In this document: piece by piece, positions 44,170 through 53,953 of the stretch
Layout of the letters: each line of letters begins with the position of its first letter
Numbering within the stretch: position 1 is the stretch's first letter
NCBI RefSeq assembly: GCF_027286325.1
Contig: NZ_CP114588.1
Span: forward strand, 2,257,317 to 2,321,316
DNA: 64,000 nucleotides
Source of the DNA: Salinivibrio kushneri
GTDB lineage: Bacteria > Pseudomonadota > Gammaproteobacteria > Enterobacterales > Vibrionaceae
Direction: 5' to 3'
Made by a program: the position numbers and the translations under genes
Notes under the pieces: generated by a model
What the model was told of the DNA's origin: nothing
Databases searched by the model: none
Seen by the model: only the letters and a program-made list of their open reading frames with translations

Positions 44170-44679
44170 TCATCCTTGTTTAGTCGATGACTGGCCTTGA
44201 CGAAAACTATCCAAGATGATTAATGCCGCTCCCACGCAAATCGCCGAGTCGGCGAGGTTAAACGCTGGCCAGTGCGAATTACCGAGGTAAAAATCAAGAA
44301 AGTCAATCACATAGCCATGAACAAGGCGATCGAACAGGTTGCCTAGCGCCCCGCCAATGATCATGGCATAAGCGATATTGATCATGCGTTTATTGGCCGG
44401 GGTATGCCGCATCCAATACGCCAATAGCCCGCTGACACCCAGCGCAATGACACTGAACAGCCAGCGTTGCCAGCCACCCGCATCACTTAAAAAACTAAAC
44501 GCCGCGCCATGGTTGTGCACATACGTTAGGTTAAAGAAAGGCAATACTTCGATGCGGTGAGCAAACCCATATTCCATGGTTTGCATCACTAGCCATTTAC
44601 TGCCGATATCAAGTGCAAAGACCAGCGGCGCCAGCCAAAGCCAGCGCCAACCTGATTGCGAGAGGGAAAGAGTCTGCAT
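44170..44679 (-). CDS. lspA: Lipoprotein signal peptidase (signal peptidase II)
   Basis: LspA cuts the signal peptide from diacylglyceryl-modified prolipoproteins. It has four membrane spans and the two conserved catalytic aspartates in [15 protein letters not shown] and FNLADSAI. The 169 residues fit the family. The ATG at 44679 overlaps the ileS stop (TGATG), so translation is coupled. It acts after Lgt, whose gene lies further right in this window. Confidence 0.97.
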   Translation of the reverse strand: MQTLSLSQSGWRWLWLAPLVFALDIGSKWLVMQTMEYGFAHRIEVLPFFNLTYVHNHGAAFSFLSDAGGWQRWLFSVIALGVSGLLAYWMRHTPANKRMINIAYAMIIGGALGNLFDRLVHGYVIDFLDFYLGNSHWPAFNLADSAICVGAALIILDSFRQGQSSTKQG

Positions 44680-47504
44680 CACGCAAATTGGCGGCTTTCG
44701 CCTTCTCCTGCAATATTGGTCACACAGCGGCCACAGATCTCTTCATGACCTGCAATGGTGCCGACGTCAGCAACATGGTGCCAACAGCGCTCACATTTAG
44801 CCGCACTCGATGCCGCCACTTCCACGGCTAAACCGTCAAGCTCCGTCTGCGTGGCAGACGCTGGCGCGTCACCGGCAACCACGGTCGCTTTCGAGGTCAG
44901 CAATACAAAGCGAAGCTCATCACCCATCAAGCGCAGCTTCTCGGCAAAATCAGCAGGTGCATAGAGCGTGACTTCCGCTTCTAACGAGCCGCCAATGACT
45001 TTTTCGTTACGTGCTTGCTCCAAGGTCTTGTTCACCGCATCACGCACATTAAGCAGTTTCGCCCAGAACGCTTGGTTGAGCACAGCCTGCTGATCAAGGT
45101 CAAATAAGCCGTCGTACCAGACTTCGGTGAAGACAAACTGGTTGCGCTCACCCGGCATTTCATTCCAGATCTCATCGGCGGTAAATGACATAATCGGTGC
45201 CATCCAGCGTACCAGTGCTTCCACGATGTGGAACAGCGCCGTTTGACAGCTGCGGTGCGCATGGCTGCCTGCTTTGGCCGTGTACTGGCGATCCTTGATG
45301 ATATCGAGGTAGAACGAGCCCATTTCAATCGAGCAGAACTGCATCAAACGCTGCGTCACTTGGTGGAAGTTACACGCATCATACGCAGCAGTGATCTCTT
45401 GTTGCGCCTCAAGTGCGCGGCTCACTGCCCAGCGATCAACCGCCACCAAGTCTTCTGGTGCAACCAAGTCAGTTTTAGGATCAAAACCGTGTAGGTTAGC
45501 AAGCAAGAAACGCGAGGTATTGCGGATACGACGATAAGCATCGGCACTGCGTTTTAGAATTTCATCCGACACGCTAATTTCGCCAGTGTAATCAGTTGAT
45601 GCCACCCACAAGCGAAGAATGTCAGCCCCAAGCTTGTTCATCACATCTTGCGGCATGATGGTGTTACCCAGCGACTTCGACATTTTGCGACCGTTGCCAT
45701 CAACGGTGAAGCCATGCGTCAGTACGCGGCGGTAAGGCGCTTGGCCTTTAATTGCCACTGACGTCATCAGCGATGATTGGAACCAGCCGCGGTGTTGATC
45801 CGAGCCTTCCAAGTACATATCGGCTTCTTGACCGTTAAACTCATCACGCTGATTCACAACGGCATAATGCGTCGCACCAGAATCAAACCACACATCCAGG
45901 GTGTCCAAAACTTTCTCGTACTGGTCAGCGTCATCGCCTAACAGTTCGTTAAGATCGAGATCCCACCACGCTTGAATACCGGCTTTTTCTACACGCTGAG
46001 CCACCTGCTCAATCAGGTTGAGCGTATCCGGGTGTAGCTCGGAGGTTTCTTTATGCACGAACAGTGCGATGGGTACGCCCCAAGTACGCTGACGAGAAAT
46101 ACACCAGTCTGGACGCCCTTCCACCATCGACTCAATGCGGCTTTGTCCCCAGTCCGGGATCCACTCAACGTTCTTAATCTCTTGCAACGCTTTGTCACGC
46201 AGACCCGCTTTGTCCATGGCAATAAACCATTGTGGCGTCGCGCGGAAAATGATCGGTGTTTTGTGGCGCCAGCAATGCGGGTAGCTGTGCTCATAAGCGT
46301 GATGATGCAGCAACGCTCCGTGTGTTTTCAGCGCTTCAATCACATTGTCGTTGGCTTTGAACACGTGTTGACCGGCAAACAGTGGCGTGTCCGGCAGATA
46401 AACACCATTGCTGCCAACTGGGTTAGCCACTTCGAGATCGTATTTTTGTCCCACCACAAAGTCTTCTTGACCATGGCCCGGCGCTGTGTGAACCACACCC
46501 GTACCGGATTCGGTGGTGACATGATCACCCAGGATCACTGGCACATCAAAATCGTAAAAAGGATGCTGCACGCGTTGAAGCTCTAGCGCTTCACCTTTAC
46601 AGAAACCAAGGTTGTGATAGTGCTCAATGCCAGCGCGATCCATCACATCTTTTGCCAGCTCTGCGGCAAGGATCAAGCGCTGTGGCTGGTCACCTTCAAC
46701 CTGCACCAATACATATTCCAAGTCCGCCGCAACGGCAACCGCTCGGTTTGCAGGCAAAGTCCAAGGGGTCGTGGTCCAGATCACCGCTGATACTGGGCCT
46801 TCGCCTTGGTGATCGCCCGCCAATGTAAATACGTTGACCAATGCTTGCTCATCAACCGCTCGGAAAGTCACATCAATAGACGGTGATGTCTTATCTTGGT
46901 ATTCAACTTCGGCTTCAGCGAGTGCCGAGCCACAGTCTGTACACCAATGCACAGGCTTGAAGCCTTTGTGTAGGTGGCCATTACCAGCAATTTTACCCAA
47001 TGCACGGATAATATTGGCTTCGGTATTAAAATCCATGGTCAGGTAAGGCTTATCCCACTCACCTAACACGCCAAGGCGTTTAAAGTCCGCTTTTTGGCCT
47101 TCCACTTGTTTGGCGGCATATTCGCGGCACTTTTCACGGAACTCGGCGGTAGAAATTTTCTGACCTGGCTTGCCGACTTTTTTCTCTACCATCAACTCGA
47201 TAGGCAGACCGTGGCAGTCCCAGCCAGGGACGTACGGTGCGTCATAGTCCGCCAGCGTTTTCGATTTAATAATAATGTCTTTGAGAATTTTATTAACAGA
47301 GTGACCAATATGAATGTTGCCGTTCGCGTACGGAGGACCGTCGTGCAAAATAAATGTTTTTTTGCCTTTCTTCGCTTGACGGATTGCACCGTAAAGATCT
47401 TCATCGTACCAACGCTTGAGCATATCAGGCTCACGCTTAGCAAGATTACCTCGCATCGGAAACGCGGTTTCCGGCAGGTTTAAGGTATCTTTGTAGTCAC
47501 TCAT
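44679..47504 (-). CDS. ileS: Isoleucyl-tRNA synthetase
   Basis: IleS charges tRNA-Ile. The 941-residue class Ia enzyme shows HIGH at residues 65-68, an editing CP1 insertion in the middle, KMSKS near residue 606, an anticodon-binding domain and a C-terminal zinc finger (CERCW and CGRC pairs, about 905-935). ATG 47504. It lies between ribF (30-bp gap) and lspA (one-base overlap), the standard operon order. Confidence 0.98.
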   Translation of the reverse strand: MSDYKDTLNLPETAFPMRGNLAKREPDMLKRWYDEDLYGAIRQAKKGKKTFILHDGPPYANGNIHIGHSVNKILKDIIIKSKTLADYDAPYVPGWDCHGLPIELMVEKKVGKPGQKISTAEFREKCREYAAKQVEGQKADFKRLGVLGEWDKPYLTMDFNTEANIIRALGKIAGNGHLHKGFKPVHWCTDCGSALAEAEVEYQDKTSPSIDVTFRAVDEQALVNVFTLAGDHQGEGPVSAVIWTTTPWTLPANRAVAVAADLEYVLVQVEGDQPQRLILAAELAKDVMDRAGIEHYHNLGFCKGEALELQRVQHPFYDFDVPVILGDHVTTESGTGVVHTAPGHGQEDFVVGQKYDLEVANPVGSNGVYLPDTPLFAGQHVFKANDNVIEALKTHGALLHHHAYEHSYPHCWRHKTPIIFRATPQWFIAMDKAGLRDKALQEIKNVEWIPDWGQSRIESMVEGRPDWCISRQRTWGVPIALFVHKETSELHPDTLNLIEQVAQRVEKAGIQAWWDLDLNELLGDDADQYEKVLDTLDVWFDSGATHYAVVNQRDEFNGQEADMYLEGSDQHRGWFQSSLMTSVAIKGQAPYRRVLTHGFTVDGNGRKMSKSLGNTIMPQDVMNKLGADILRLWVASTDYTGEISVSDEILKRSADAYRRIRNTSRFLLANLHGFDPKTDLVAPEDLVAVDRWAVSRALEAQQEITAAYDACNFHQVTQRLMQFCSIEMGSFYLDIIKDRQYTAKAGSHAHRSCQTALFHIVEALVRWMAPIMSFTADEIWNEMPGERNQFVFTEVWYDGLFDLDQQAVLNQAFWAKLLNVRDAVNKTLEQARNEKVIGGSLEAEVTLYAPADFAEKLRLMGDELRFVLLTSKATVVAGDAPASATQTELDGLAVEVAASSAAKCERCWHHVADVGTIAGHEEICGRCVTNIAGEGESRQFA

Positions 47505-47534
47505 TGATTATTGATTCCGTATGGAGGTTACACT

Positions 47535-48470
47535 CTAGACATTATTGGCATCAGCCAGCCACGCACGCGCGGCTGATGCATCTCGTTGAATTTGCATTTT
47601 CAAAGCGTCAACTGACGCAAATTTGGTTTCATCACGCAACTTATGTAACAAACTCACTTCAAGCTGTTTGCCGTATAAGTCGAGCGTGTGATCAAAAAGG
47701 TGCACTTCGAGTTGCTGGCGCGTGCCGTTGACCGTAGGGCGGTTTCCTACATTCGCCACCCCAGGCAATGATTGCCCATTGATGGCCACCGTTACCGCAT
47801 AGACGCCAGAAACGGGCGAGACCCGGCGCTTAAGCAACACATTCGCCGTAGGAAAACCAATGGTTCGTCCTAGTTTGCGCCCATGGGCAACTCGACCACA
47901 GATACTGTATGGGCGCCCCAGCATATCGGCCGCGGCTTTCATCTCACCGGCGGAAAGCGCATCACGAATCGCGGTGCTACTCACGCGACGATCACTGACA
48001 CAAAAACTTTCGGTGCTGACAACTGCAAAGTCATGCTCTTGTCCGGCTTGCACTAAACGGGAAAAGTCGCCCGCTCGCTTGAGACCAAAACGAAAGTCAT
48101 CACCCACCACCAGAAACTTAACACCCAATTGATTGACCAACAAGCGGTCAACAAAGGCATCGGGGCTCATCGCAGCGAATGCCGGGGTAAAACTCACGCA
48201 CAACAGCCTATCGACCCCCAGCTTAGCAAGCTGAGTATATTTATCGCGTAATCGCGATAGACGAGCGGGGGCATGTTCACCCAAAAATAGCTCAAGCGGT
48301 TGTGGCTCAAACAGCATCACAGTCGCAGGCAGCCCGAGCGCTCTCGCTTTTTCCACCACTTGACGCAAAACCGCTTGGTGGCCCAAGTGGACACCATCGA
48401 AATTACCGATGGTCAGTACACAGCCTCGGTGTTGCGTCCGGATGTTGTGGATACCGCGAATTAATTCCAT
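47535..48470 (-). CDS. ribF: Bifunctional riboflavin kinase / FAD synthetase
   Basis: RibF phosphorylates riboflavin to FMN and adenylates it to FAD. The N-terminal nucleotidyltransferase domain (about 1-185) has LTIGNFDGVHLGHQ and VSSTAIR; the C-terminal flavokinase domain has GRTIGFPTANV. The 311 residues fit the family. ATG 48470. First gene of the ribF-ileS-lspA-fkpB-ispH operon, 91 bp downstream of murJ. Confidence 0.97.
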   Translation of the reverse strand: MELIRGIHNIRTQHRGCVLTIGNFDGVHLGHQAVLRQVVEKARALGLPATVMLFEPQPLELFLGEHAPARLSRLRDKYTQLAKLGVDRLLCVSFTPAFAAMSPDAFVDRLLVNQLGVKFLVVGDDFRFGLKRAGDFSRLVQAGQEHDFAVVSTESFCVSDRRVSSTAIRDALSAGEMKAAADMLGRPYSICGRVAHGRKLGRTIGFPTANVLLKRRVSPVSGVYAVTVAINGQSLPGVANVGNRPTVNGTRQQLEVHLFDHTLDLYGKQLEVSLLHKLRDETKFASVDALKMQIQRDASAARAWLADANNV

Positions 48471-48561
48471 TGCCTGCTGACTATTTGAACTATTAAAACT
48501 GGCGGATTATATACTAGTCGGCGCTGGCAATCAGCCCTGGATTGATAATCCGCGTTTTCTA

Positions 48562-50133
48562 TTACCCATGGTGGCGAATGTCACTCAATCTCACTCCTGT
48601 CAACAACGCCGTGACAAGATACAGTGCCCCACCACCTACAATCAGTCCTGCGAGCGTGACGCTGCGCGATAGCAAAGACATCGACACCCACTGAGACAGC
48701 GCTGGCATCACAAGGTACAACCCAATGATCATCACACTTACCGCCAAGAGCAGCTTAACAATAAAGCCAATGGTTGCACGTGATAACCGGTAAATACCCT
48801 GACGGTGTAGCCCTTGATAGAGGAGCCCTGCGTTGATAACTGCCGATAATGCGGTAGCTATCGCAAGCCCGACATAACTAAATAAGTAAGCAAAAATGGC
48901 GTTAAAAACCATGTTACTCACCATGGCAATGACCCCGTATTTAACAGGCGTTTTGGTGTCTTGACGGGCATAGTAACCAGGCGCAAGCACCTTGATCACC
49001 ATAAAGTTAACCAGACCACAGGCATACGCCATCAGTGATAGACTTGCCGCCTGAACATCGGGCACACCAAACTCGCCCCGCATAAAGAGTACCATCAGCA
49101 TCGGTTTTGCCAGCACGATGAGCCCAGCCATCGCCGGGATCCCAAGCAACAACACCATGCGTACGCCCCAATCCATCGTGGCGGCAAATTGCTTAGGCGA
49201 TTGATCAACATGCTTTTTCGATAACGCTGGCAAGATAACGGTGGCAATGGCAATACCAAACAAACCGAGCGGAAACTCAAGCAAGCGGTCAGAGTAGTAC
49301 AGCCAACTGATTGAGCCAGTCATCAAGAAACTGGCGATAAAGGTATCGAATAATAGGTTAATTTGGCTTACTGAGACGCCAAACAATGCAGGGATCATAA
49401 GCTGGCGTATTTTCACAACCCCAGGATGGCGCCATCCCCATTTAGGTTTTACCAACATCCCCTCTTGCGATAAAAAAGGCAGTTGAAACAAAAGCTGCAC
49501 CGCGCCCCCAACAAACACACCAATCGCCAGGCCGATTTCTGGTTGAGCAAGGTGTGGAGAAAGCCCAATCGCCGCTGCAATGATGGCGATATTCAAAAAA
49601 ACGGGGGTGAAGCTTGAAACCGCAAACTTATTAAAGGTATTTAGGATCGCCCCTGATAGCGCCACAAAAGTAATAAACCACAAATAAGGGAACGTAATTT
49701 TGAGCATCAAGCTGGCAAGCTCGAATTTAGCCCCATCAGGTCGCCCTTCTAACCAATCAACAAACCACCCGGTACCAAACAGCGCCGCTAACACTGGCGA
49801 GCCGATCACCCCGAGCAAGGTGACAAGGGTGACCAGCCCTCCTAAGGTTCCGACCACATTGGCCACCAGCTCACGCGATTGCGAGCGAGTGTCGTCATCT
49901 TTATCTAGCGCTTGGTATTCCGTCAATACAGGGACAAACGCTTGTGAGAAAGCCCCTTCCGCGAACAAACGGCGCAGAAAGTTCGGAATTTTATTGGCAA
50001 AAAAGAACACATCGGCGGCCGCCCCAGCCCCCATCAAGTTCGCAATGACCACATCGCGCACCAGTCCTAAAACTCGGGACACCAATGTCATGGTGCTCAC
50101 GATGAGCCCAGAGCGTAAAAGTCGCTTACTCAC
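48562..50133 (-). CDS. murJ: Lipid II flippase MurJ
   Basis: MurJ (MviN) moves lipid-linked peptidoglycan precursor across the inner membrane. It is a MOP-superfamily protein with about 14 predicted spans; the stretches SRVLGLVRDVVIA and FLRRLFAEGAFSQAFVPVL are typical. Start is GTG at 50133, preceded by AGAGGT five bases upstream; the upstream TTG at 50160 would read through that ribosome-binding site. Length is 523 residues. Divergent from rpsT. Confidence 0.95.
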   Translation of the reverse strand: MSKRLLRSGLIVSTMTLVSRVLGLVRDVVIANLMGAGAAADVFFFANKIPNFLRRLFAEGAFSQAFVPVLTEYQALDKDDDTRSQSRELVANVVGTLGGLVTLVTLLGVIGSPVLAALFGTGWFVDWLEGRPDGAKFELASLMLKITFPYLWFITFVALSGAILNTFNKFAVSSFTPVFLNIAIIAAAIGLSPHLAQPEIGLAIGVFVGGAVQLLFQLPFLSQEGMLVKPKWGWRHPGVVKIRQLMIPALFGVSVSQINLLFDTFIASFLMTGSISWLYYSDRLLEFPLGLFGIAIATVILPALSKKHVDQSPKQFAATMDWGVRMVLLLGIPAMAGLIVLAKPMLMVLFMRGEFGVPDVQAASLSLMAYACGLVNFMVIKVLAPGYYARQDTKTPVKYGVIAMVSNMVFNAIFAYLFSYVGLAIATALSAVINAGLLYQGLHRQGIYRLSRATIGFIVKLLLAVSVMIIGLYLVMPALSQWVSMSLLSRSVTLAGLIVGGGALYLVTALLTGVRLSDIRHHG

Positions 50134-50341
50134 GGTTACCTCTTGAAAACACGTGCCCAATACGCGTCACTGTCGCGCTTTCTTTTTTCTTCGTCACGCC
50201 GAACAACCGCAGACAGAGAGAAGAAATGGAAATATAGGTGACGTCGGGGCTGAAATGCTGATAGAATCAGCCGCCATATTAACTGTGATAACCCCGCAGC
50301 GCCAACACATCGTTGGAGCGGCGGATCTTTGCACAAATGAA

Positions 50342-50370
50342 TTGACAATAGAGGTAAAAAGAGGCATAGT
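50342..50370 (+). promoter_or_regulatory. rpsT promoter
   Basis: A consensus -35 TTGACA (50342-50347) and CATAGT (50365-50370) are 17 bp apart, giving a leader of about 42 bases before the UUG start of rpsT. Confidence 0.65.
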
Positions 50371-50418
50371 CCTCCGCCTTGAAATGTCACCGAACAAAAA
50401 GATTTGGGAGTTAGACCC

Positions 50419-50679
50419 TTGGCGAATATCAAATCTGCTAAGAAGCGTGCGATCCAGTCTGAGAAGCGTCGCCAGCACAACGCAAGCCGTCGCTCTATGA
50501 TGCGCACTTATATGAAGAAAACTGCTTCAGCTATCGCTGCAGGCGACAAAGAAGCGGCAACTGCTGCTTTTGCACAAGTTCAGCCTATTCTTGATCGTTC
50601 AGCCACCAAAGGCCTGATCCACAAGAACAAAGCAGCTCGTTACAAAGCAGCATTCGCAGCACAAATTAAAGCGCTGTAA
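50419..50679 (+). CDS. rpsT: 30S ribosomal protein S20
   Basis: S20 is a helical primary binder of 16S rRNA. Its 86 residues carry the family stretches [15 protein letters not shown] and [13 protein letters not shown]. The start is TTG at 50419 with GGGAG eight bases upstream, followed at once by the conserved second residue Ala; there is no ATG. E. coli rpsT also uses UUG, which takes part in S20 autoregulation. An in-frame TTG at 50404 would add five residues and is rejected. Confidence 0.96.
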   Translation: MANIKSAKKRAIQSEKRRQHNASRRSMMRTYMKKTASAIAAGDKEAATAAFAQVQPILDRSATKGLIHKNKAARYKAAFAAQIKAL

Positions 50680-50702
50680 TTTTGCTCTTTGCAAAGCGAT
50701 AA

Positions 50703-50731
50703 AAAAAACCGGCCTCGGCCGGTTTTTTTAT
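50703..50731. terminator. Terminator between rpsT and hlyU
   Basis: AAACCGGCC and GGCCGGTTT form a stem with a two-base centre, with A and T runs on either side. It can stop both convergent genes. Confidence 0.88.
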
Positions 50732-50746
50732 TGCTTAAGGATGGGG

Positions 50747-51052
50747 TCAATCCACGGTTTCCTTACAATACAGGTCATGTAATAACTGGATAACCGCCTC
50801 AACTTCATGGCTTTTTAGCGAGTAATACACGGTTTGCGCTTCTTTACGCGTGACGACTAGGCCGTCTTTACGAAGCCAAGCAAGGTGTTGAGACAACGCG
50901 GACTGACTCAAAGGCACGCGCTCCACCAGCTGCCCTACTGACAACTCTCCTTGCAATAAATAACACAGAATGAACAGGCGCTTTTCGTTGGCCATGGCCT
51001 TGAGCAAGTTTACCGCCTTCGGCCCATTCTGCTGCATACGGGCTAAATCCAT
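50747..51052 (-). CDS. hlyU: ArsR-family regulator HlyU
   Basis: HlyU is a small winged-helix dimer known in vibrios to activate haemolysin and RTX toxin genes, largely by countering H-NS. The 101 residues share long stretches with the vibrio protein as I remember it (LLKAMANEKR, SQSALSQHLAWLRKDGLV, TRKEAQTVYYSL). C30 and C96 are at the two positions reported as redox-sensitive. ArsR-type metal ligands are absent. Position next to rpsT agrees with V. cholerae. ATG 51052 with GGAAG. Confidence 0.9.
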   Translation of the reverse strand: MDLARMQQNGPKAVNLLKAMANEKRLFILCYLLQGELSVGQLVERVPLSQSALSQHLAWLRKDGLVVTRKEAQTVYYSLKSHEVEAVIQLLHDLYCKETVD

Positions 51053-51118
51053 TCAACTTCCATCATTGATTAATACTCATTGCCGTGAGTCTAGCACGAT
51101 CTTTATGTCTGTCTGTAA

Positions 51119-52012
51119 CTAAACAAATAAGCGATTGTAATCTGCCTCACAAATCCGCTTGACCGCTGGGTGCTGGATCATCCGTTCAGCGAATATTACA
51201 TAATACTCTTCTTTAACTGCGCTCAGCTCGACAATTTGTACAGCCTGCCCCAAGCGGGTCACTTCTTCAGCATAAGTGGTGGGAGCAATAAATAACGCCT
51301 GATGGCTAATGCCAAAAGCTTTCATTAGTGCAGAGTCATCAAACTCACCCAATATGTTTGGGACAATCCCCTGCTGATCAAACCATTGGCTGAGTTTGCG
51401 TCCCATGGCCGTTGCTTTGCTCGGCATCAGTACCTTTTGCGTCGCCAAACGGATCGGTAGCGGGACATCGGGTGGCTCTGCGGGATTAGAGGAATACAAA
51501 CTCATGCTGCTCTCACCAAGCTTGACGCTAAAAAGCCCTGCCTGTTGTGTGGAATCGACCGGACAATCGGACAGGATCATGTCCAACTTATGCTGAGAAA
51601 GCTGTTCGAGTAGCATCTCGTGCGTCGATTCAAAACAGCGTAAATGGATGGCATTATCGTTCGGAATAGCGTGAAGTAAAATCTGGCTAATCAGTCGCTT
51701 AGATAAAGCATCGGCCACGCCAACATCAAATAAGATGTTTTCTTGTTGGCTATAGTTAACGATATCCAGCATCTCATAACTTAAGCCAAACATCCGATCC
51801 GCATACTGAAAAACGAGCTGACCCAGCTCCGTGGGCTCAACATAACGGCCATTGCGTTTGGTGAGCTTGCCATTTAAGCGCTGTTCCAACGCTCGGATTT
51901 GCCCCGTTACTGTTTGTGGTGTTAAACAAAGTTTGTCCGCCCCTTGGGTGATCGAACCTTGCTTGCAGACCATCCAAAAATAGTAGAGGTGGTTGTAATT
52001 AAGATGCGCCAT
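51119..52012 (-). CDS. nhaR: LysR-type sodium-responsive activator NhaR
   Basis: NhaR activates nhaA in response to sodium. The N-terminal HTH ([20 protein letters not shown]) and the stretches [35 protein letters not shown] and [14 protein letters not shown] match E. coli NhaR closely; 297 residues. The ATG at 52012 aligns with the family start but has no ribosome-binding site: ten bases upstream is the T run of a terminator. How it is transcribed and translated is unclear. Confidence 0.93.
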   Translation of the reverse strand: MAHLNYNHLYYFWMVCKQGSITQGADKLCLTPQTVTGQIRALEQRLNGKLTKRNGRYVEPTELGQLVFQYADRMFGLSYEMLDIVNYSQQENILFDVGVADALSKRLISQILLHAIPNDNAIHLRCFESTHEMLLEQLSQHKLDMILSDCPVDSTQQAGLFSVKLGESSMSLYSSNPAEPPDVPLPIRLATQKVLMPSKATAMGRKLSQWFDQQGIVPNILGEFDDSALMKAFGISHQALFIAPTTYAEEVTRLGQAVQIVELSAVKEEYYVIFAERMIQHPAVKRICEADYNRLFV

Positions 52013-52022
52013 GCTGATTGAT

Positions 52023-52063
52023 AAAAAAACGCCAGACGAGCAGCTTACGCTGCCCCTCTGGCG
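52023..52063 (-). terminator. Terminator directly upstream of nhaR
   Basis: CGCCAGA and TCTGGCG arms with an inner GCAGC stem are followed by seven Ts on the minus strand. It closes the nhaA-small gene unit; the T run ends ten bases before the nhaR ATG. Confidence 0.82.
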
Positions 52064-52084
52064 CCTTCAAGTTCCATACGCGTT

Positions 52085-52360
52085 TTAGTCTTTCACATCA
52101 TCTTTATCAAGCGGCTTTCTCACCCGCTCTCCGGCACGATGCTCTAATGCACGCTCTGAAAAGCTCGACCCATTTTCGGCTTTGTCTTTACCGTTTAATG
52201 AAGCCGTCATTGCTTTTCCATCTGCCACGCCCGCTAAGTAGGCTTGGCACACGTCGCTGTTATCCTTTTCTCCGTGGCAGTACATCTCTTGGTTCGCCGC
52301 CATGGCAGAGCCAGAGACGGCAACCAGGCTAGTAATCAATGCTAGTGTCGCCTTCTTCAT
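52085..52360 (-). CDS. Small exported protein, unknown function
   Basis: I do not recognise this gene with confidence. The 91-residue product starts with a clear signal peptide ([20 protein letters not shown], cleavage probably after A21). The mature part has two cysteines (C28, C38) that could form a disulfide, the motif [11 protein letters not shown], and a highly charged C-terminus. That motif faintly recalls Rap1a/Tai-type immunity proteins, but only two cysteines are present. ATG 52360 follows AGGAGACGAGT. It overlaps the 3' end of nhaA by 32 bp, so the two are probably co-transcribed and coupled, with a shared terminator. Confidence 0.75.
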   Translation of the reverse strand: MKKATLALITSLVAVSGSAMAANQEMYCHGEKDNSDVCQAYLAGVADGKAMTASLNGKDKAENGSSFSERALEHRAGERVRKPLDKDDVKD

Positions 52361-53534
52361 ACTCGTCTCCTTGTTCATCAGCAAGCGCGCTGGCTGGCGG
52401 CAGTGCAAAATGCAAAACCACGTAGCCTATTACCGCTGCTAGGGTTGATCCTATCAAGATCCCTAGACGAGAGAGTGTGACGAACTCGCCATTCACACCG
52501 ACGAATGCCAGTGACGAGATAAAAATAGACATAGTAAAGCCAATACCACAAAGCACTGACACGGCGAAGATGTGGGTAAAATTCACACGTGCTGGTAATT
52601 TGGCAATGCCCAGTTTCACCGCTGCCCAGCTAAAGCTAAATATACCCAAAGGCTTACCAATCAGCAGACCCAATGCAATACCTAGCGGCAACATTTCGGT
52701 TAAGTTAGCCAGCGATACGCCATCTAACGACACCCCAGCATTGGCAAAGGCAAAGATGGGCAGTATCAAGTACGACACATAAGGGTGAAGGGCGTGCTCC
52801 ATTTTTTTCAACGGTGAAGGATCATCATCCGTTTTCCCCTTAAGTGGGATGGCAAAGCCAAGCACGACACCGGCAAGGGTAGCGTGAACACCTGACTGTA
52901 AAACACTGAACCACAGCACCAAGCCGACTACCACATAGGCAGTGATACTGGTGACTTTGCGCATATTCATCGCCACCAAGACTAAGGTGGCAGCAAACGC
53001 ACTGGCTAACGCAACCACTGACAAATCACTGCTGTAGAACAGTGCGATGATCACTATCACGCCAAGGTCATCGATAATCGCAAGTGCCAACAAGAACACT
53101 TTCAACGCCAATGGAACGCGGTTACCCAATAGCGCTAGCACCCCCAAAGCAAACGCAATATCCGTTGCTGCAGGAATAGCCCATCCCGATACGGCGAGTG
53201 GATCGCCCCAGTTAAACGCGAGATAAACCAATGCAGGTGCAAGCATGCCTCCAACAGCAGCCACTGCAGGGAACGTCGCTTTGTCTTTTGAGTTTAAGGC
53301 GCCTTGCACCAACTCACGCTTCACTTCCAAACCAATCAGCAGGAAAAAAATCACCATCAAGCCATCATTGATCCAGTGACCAACTGATAAACCGGCTATG
53401 TAGGTATGAAGGGTGCTGTCATATAAAGGCTGTAGATCCGAGTTCGCTACGAACATCGCCAATACCGCCGCAACAATCAGCACAATACCTCCTGCGGATT
53501 CCATTTTCAGAAACTGACGAATGACATCAGTCAT
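52329..53534 (-). CDS. nhaA: Na+/H+ antiporter NhaA
   Basis: NhaA expels sodium in exchange for protons, giving salt and alkali tolerance. The 401 residues form about 12 spans. The ion-binding aspartates are seen in [10 protein letters not shown] and [10 protein letters not shown] (DD pair). The C-terminus ends in an acidic tail ([16 protein letters not shown]), longer than in E. coli (388 residues). ATG 53534 has GGAG. nhaR lies downstream beyond a small gene; a LysR-type palindrome lies 87 bp upstream. Confidence 0.97.
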   Translation of the reverse strand: MTDVIRQFLKMESAGGIVLIVAAVLAMFVANSDLQPLYDSTLHTYIAGLSVGHWINDGLMVIFFLLIGLEVKRELVQGALNSKDKATFPAVAAVGGMLAPALVYLAFNWGDPLAVSGWAIPAATDIAFALGVLALLGNRVPLALKVFLLALAIIDDLGVIVIIALFYSSDLSVVALASAFAATLVLVAMNMRKVTSITAYVVVGLVLWFSVLQSGVHATLAGVVLGFAIPLKGKTDDDPSPLKKMEHALHPYVSYLILPIFAFANAGVSLDGVSLANLTEMLPLGIALGLLIGKPLGIFSFSWAAVKLGIAKLPARVNFTHIFAVSVLCGIGFTMSIFISSLAFVGVNGEFVTLSRLGILIGSTLAAVIGYVVLHFALPPASALADEQGDEYEEGDTSIDY

Positions 53535-53620
53535 TTAAGCACTCCATACAAAAAAAGTGGATTTCCGTAGTCTAGTCAGCCAGACCACTTTTAGAAAAAT
53601 CGTTTGTTCTGATAGTAAAC

Positions 53621-53635
53621 ATCGGAAAAACCGAT
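53621..53635 (-). promoter_or_regulatory. Candidate NhaR operator upstream of nhaA
   Basis: ATCGGAAAAACCGAT is a perfect 5-5-5 palindrome of the T-N11-A form bound by LysR-type regulators. It lies 87 bp upstream of the nhaA ATG. The remainder of the nhaA-nptA gap shows no gene. Confidence 0.45.
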
Positions 53636-53913
53636 ATCAAAACTAACTTACCATTGATTTATTCGCAGTCTAATCTTTTTTAACCTTGCTGACCGCCCTG
53701 TGTCTAGCATAGTGTCAACGTGCACCTCCCTGTTACATTTTTTACACGGATTTTTTTACTGCACCGAACGGGCACAAATAGCACTTAAAATCAGCAAGCT
53801 AACTGACGCTAATTCCGCTGATAACCTCGCCCAGATCGGATTTTCAAACCACTGCAGTATTTGTGTCATATTTCTGAAATATTACCTTCTTACTATCGCG
53901 GCAGATTTTTGCT

Positions 53914-53942
53914 TTGACACTAAACTGACACTGAACTGTCAC
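53914..53942 (+). promoter_or_regulatory. Pho-box-like repeats before nptA
   Basis: Three heptamers lie exactly 11 bp apart: TTGACAC (53914), CTGACAC (53925) and CTGTCAC (53936). PhoB binds direct repeats of CTGTCA-type heptamers at 11-bp spacing. The last repeat ends just before the GGAG ribosome-binding site of nptA, which is closer to the gene than a normal Pho promoter allows. Confidence 0.5.
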
Positions 53943-53953
53943 GGAGATATCTT

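Noticed and set aside
46053..46586. 177-codon plus-strand frame inside ileS
   Set aside because: Antisense to a complete, conserved ileS frame with no motif of its own.
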